A DNA stretch of 15,309 nt from an uncultured Clostridium sp. (GTDB taxonomy: Bacteria > Bacillota > Clostridia > Peptostreptococcales > Peptostreptococcaceae). A program made the translations under genes and the position numbers. Below the pieces are notes generated by a model. It was not told the DNA's origin, did not search any database, and saw nothing but the letters and a program-made list of their open reading frames with translations. How positions within the stretch are numbered: the stretch's first letter is position 1; the number at the start of each line of letters is the position of its first letter. The stretch spans positions 1 through 15,309 of the forward strand of contig UQCY01000034.1 of assembly GCA_900539645.1 (NCBI GenBank), read 5' to 3'. Positions 15,264-15,309 of the stretch are shown here, one piece after another.

Positions 15264-15309
15264 TTTTTTTCCTCCTTATATTTTTATTTATATTAAAAAT
15301 ATTATTATT

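Noticed and set aside
1..15309. tRNA genes, CRISPR arrays, insertion sequences or phage genes
   Set aside because: No cloverleaf with CCA-type ends, no regularly spaced direct repeats, and no transposase or integrase frames were seen on either strand.

Overview
The window is AT-rich DNA from an anaerobic low-GC Firmicute, most likely the family Peptostreptococcaceae. The reasons are strong AGGAGG ribosome binding sites, a c-di-AMP cyclase pair, a glmS ribozyme, a ferredoxin-linked 2-oxoacid oxidoreductase and a ptb-buk pair. From memory, the gene order cdaA-cdaR-ptb-buk-ATPase-ferredoxin-oxidoreductase-glmM-glmS matches Clostridioides difficile. The mannose-type PTS after glmS does not fit that species, so a relative such as Peptostreptococcus is a reasonable guess but is unproven. 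Every gene I accept lies on the minus strand, so transcription runs from high to low coordinates.

In transcription order: (1) cdaA and cdaR (15263-13531) make and control cyclic di-AMP. A 527-base gap follows with a long inverted repeat. (2) ptb and buk (13003-10881) turn acyl-CoA into acid plus ATP. A P-loop protein of unknown role overlaps the end of buk. A two-cluster ferredoxin and the alpha, beta and gamma subunits of a 2-oxoacid:ferredoxin oxidoreductase follow (10168-7551), ending in a clear terminator. Together this is a complete route from a 2-oxoacid, probably a branched-chain one, to a short-chain acid with ATP and reduced ferredoxin. (3) glmM (7178-5832) and glmS (5570-3744) make the amino-sugar precursors of the cell wall. 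Between them lie a terminator-like hairpin and a glmS self-cleaving riboswitch whose core, P1, P3, P3.1 and P4 elements can be read directly. (4) After a terminator region with two interleaved inverted repeats, a good sigma-A promoter starts a separate operon: mannose-family PTS EIIAB, EIIC and EIID, then a terminator hairpin, then a DUF956 (ManO-type) protein. A possible further gene is cut by the left edge.

The usual cdaA-cdaR-glmM-glmS block of Firmicutes is therefore split here by about 6 kb of fermentation genes. The PTS is a plausible entry route for glucosamine as glucosamine-6-phosphate, the ligand of the ribozyme upstream. No RNA genes other than the ribozyme, no mobile elements and no CRISPR arrays were seen.
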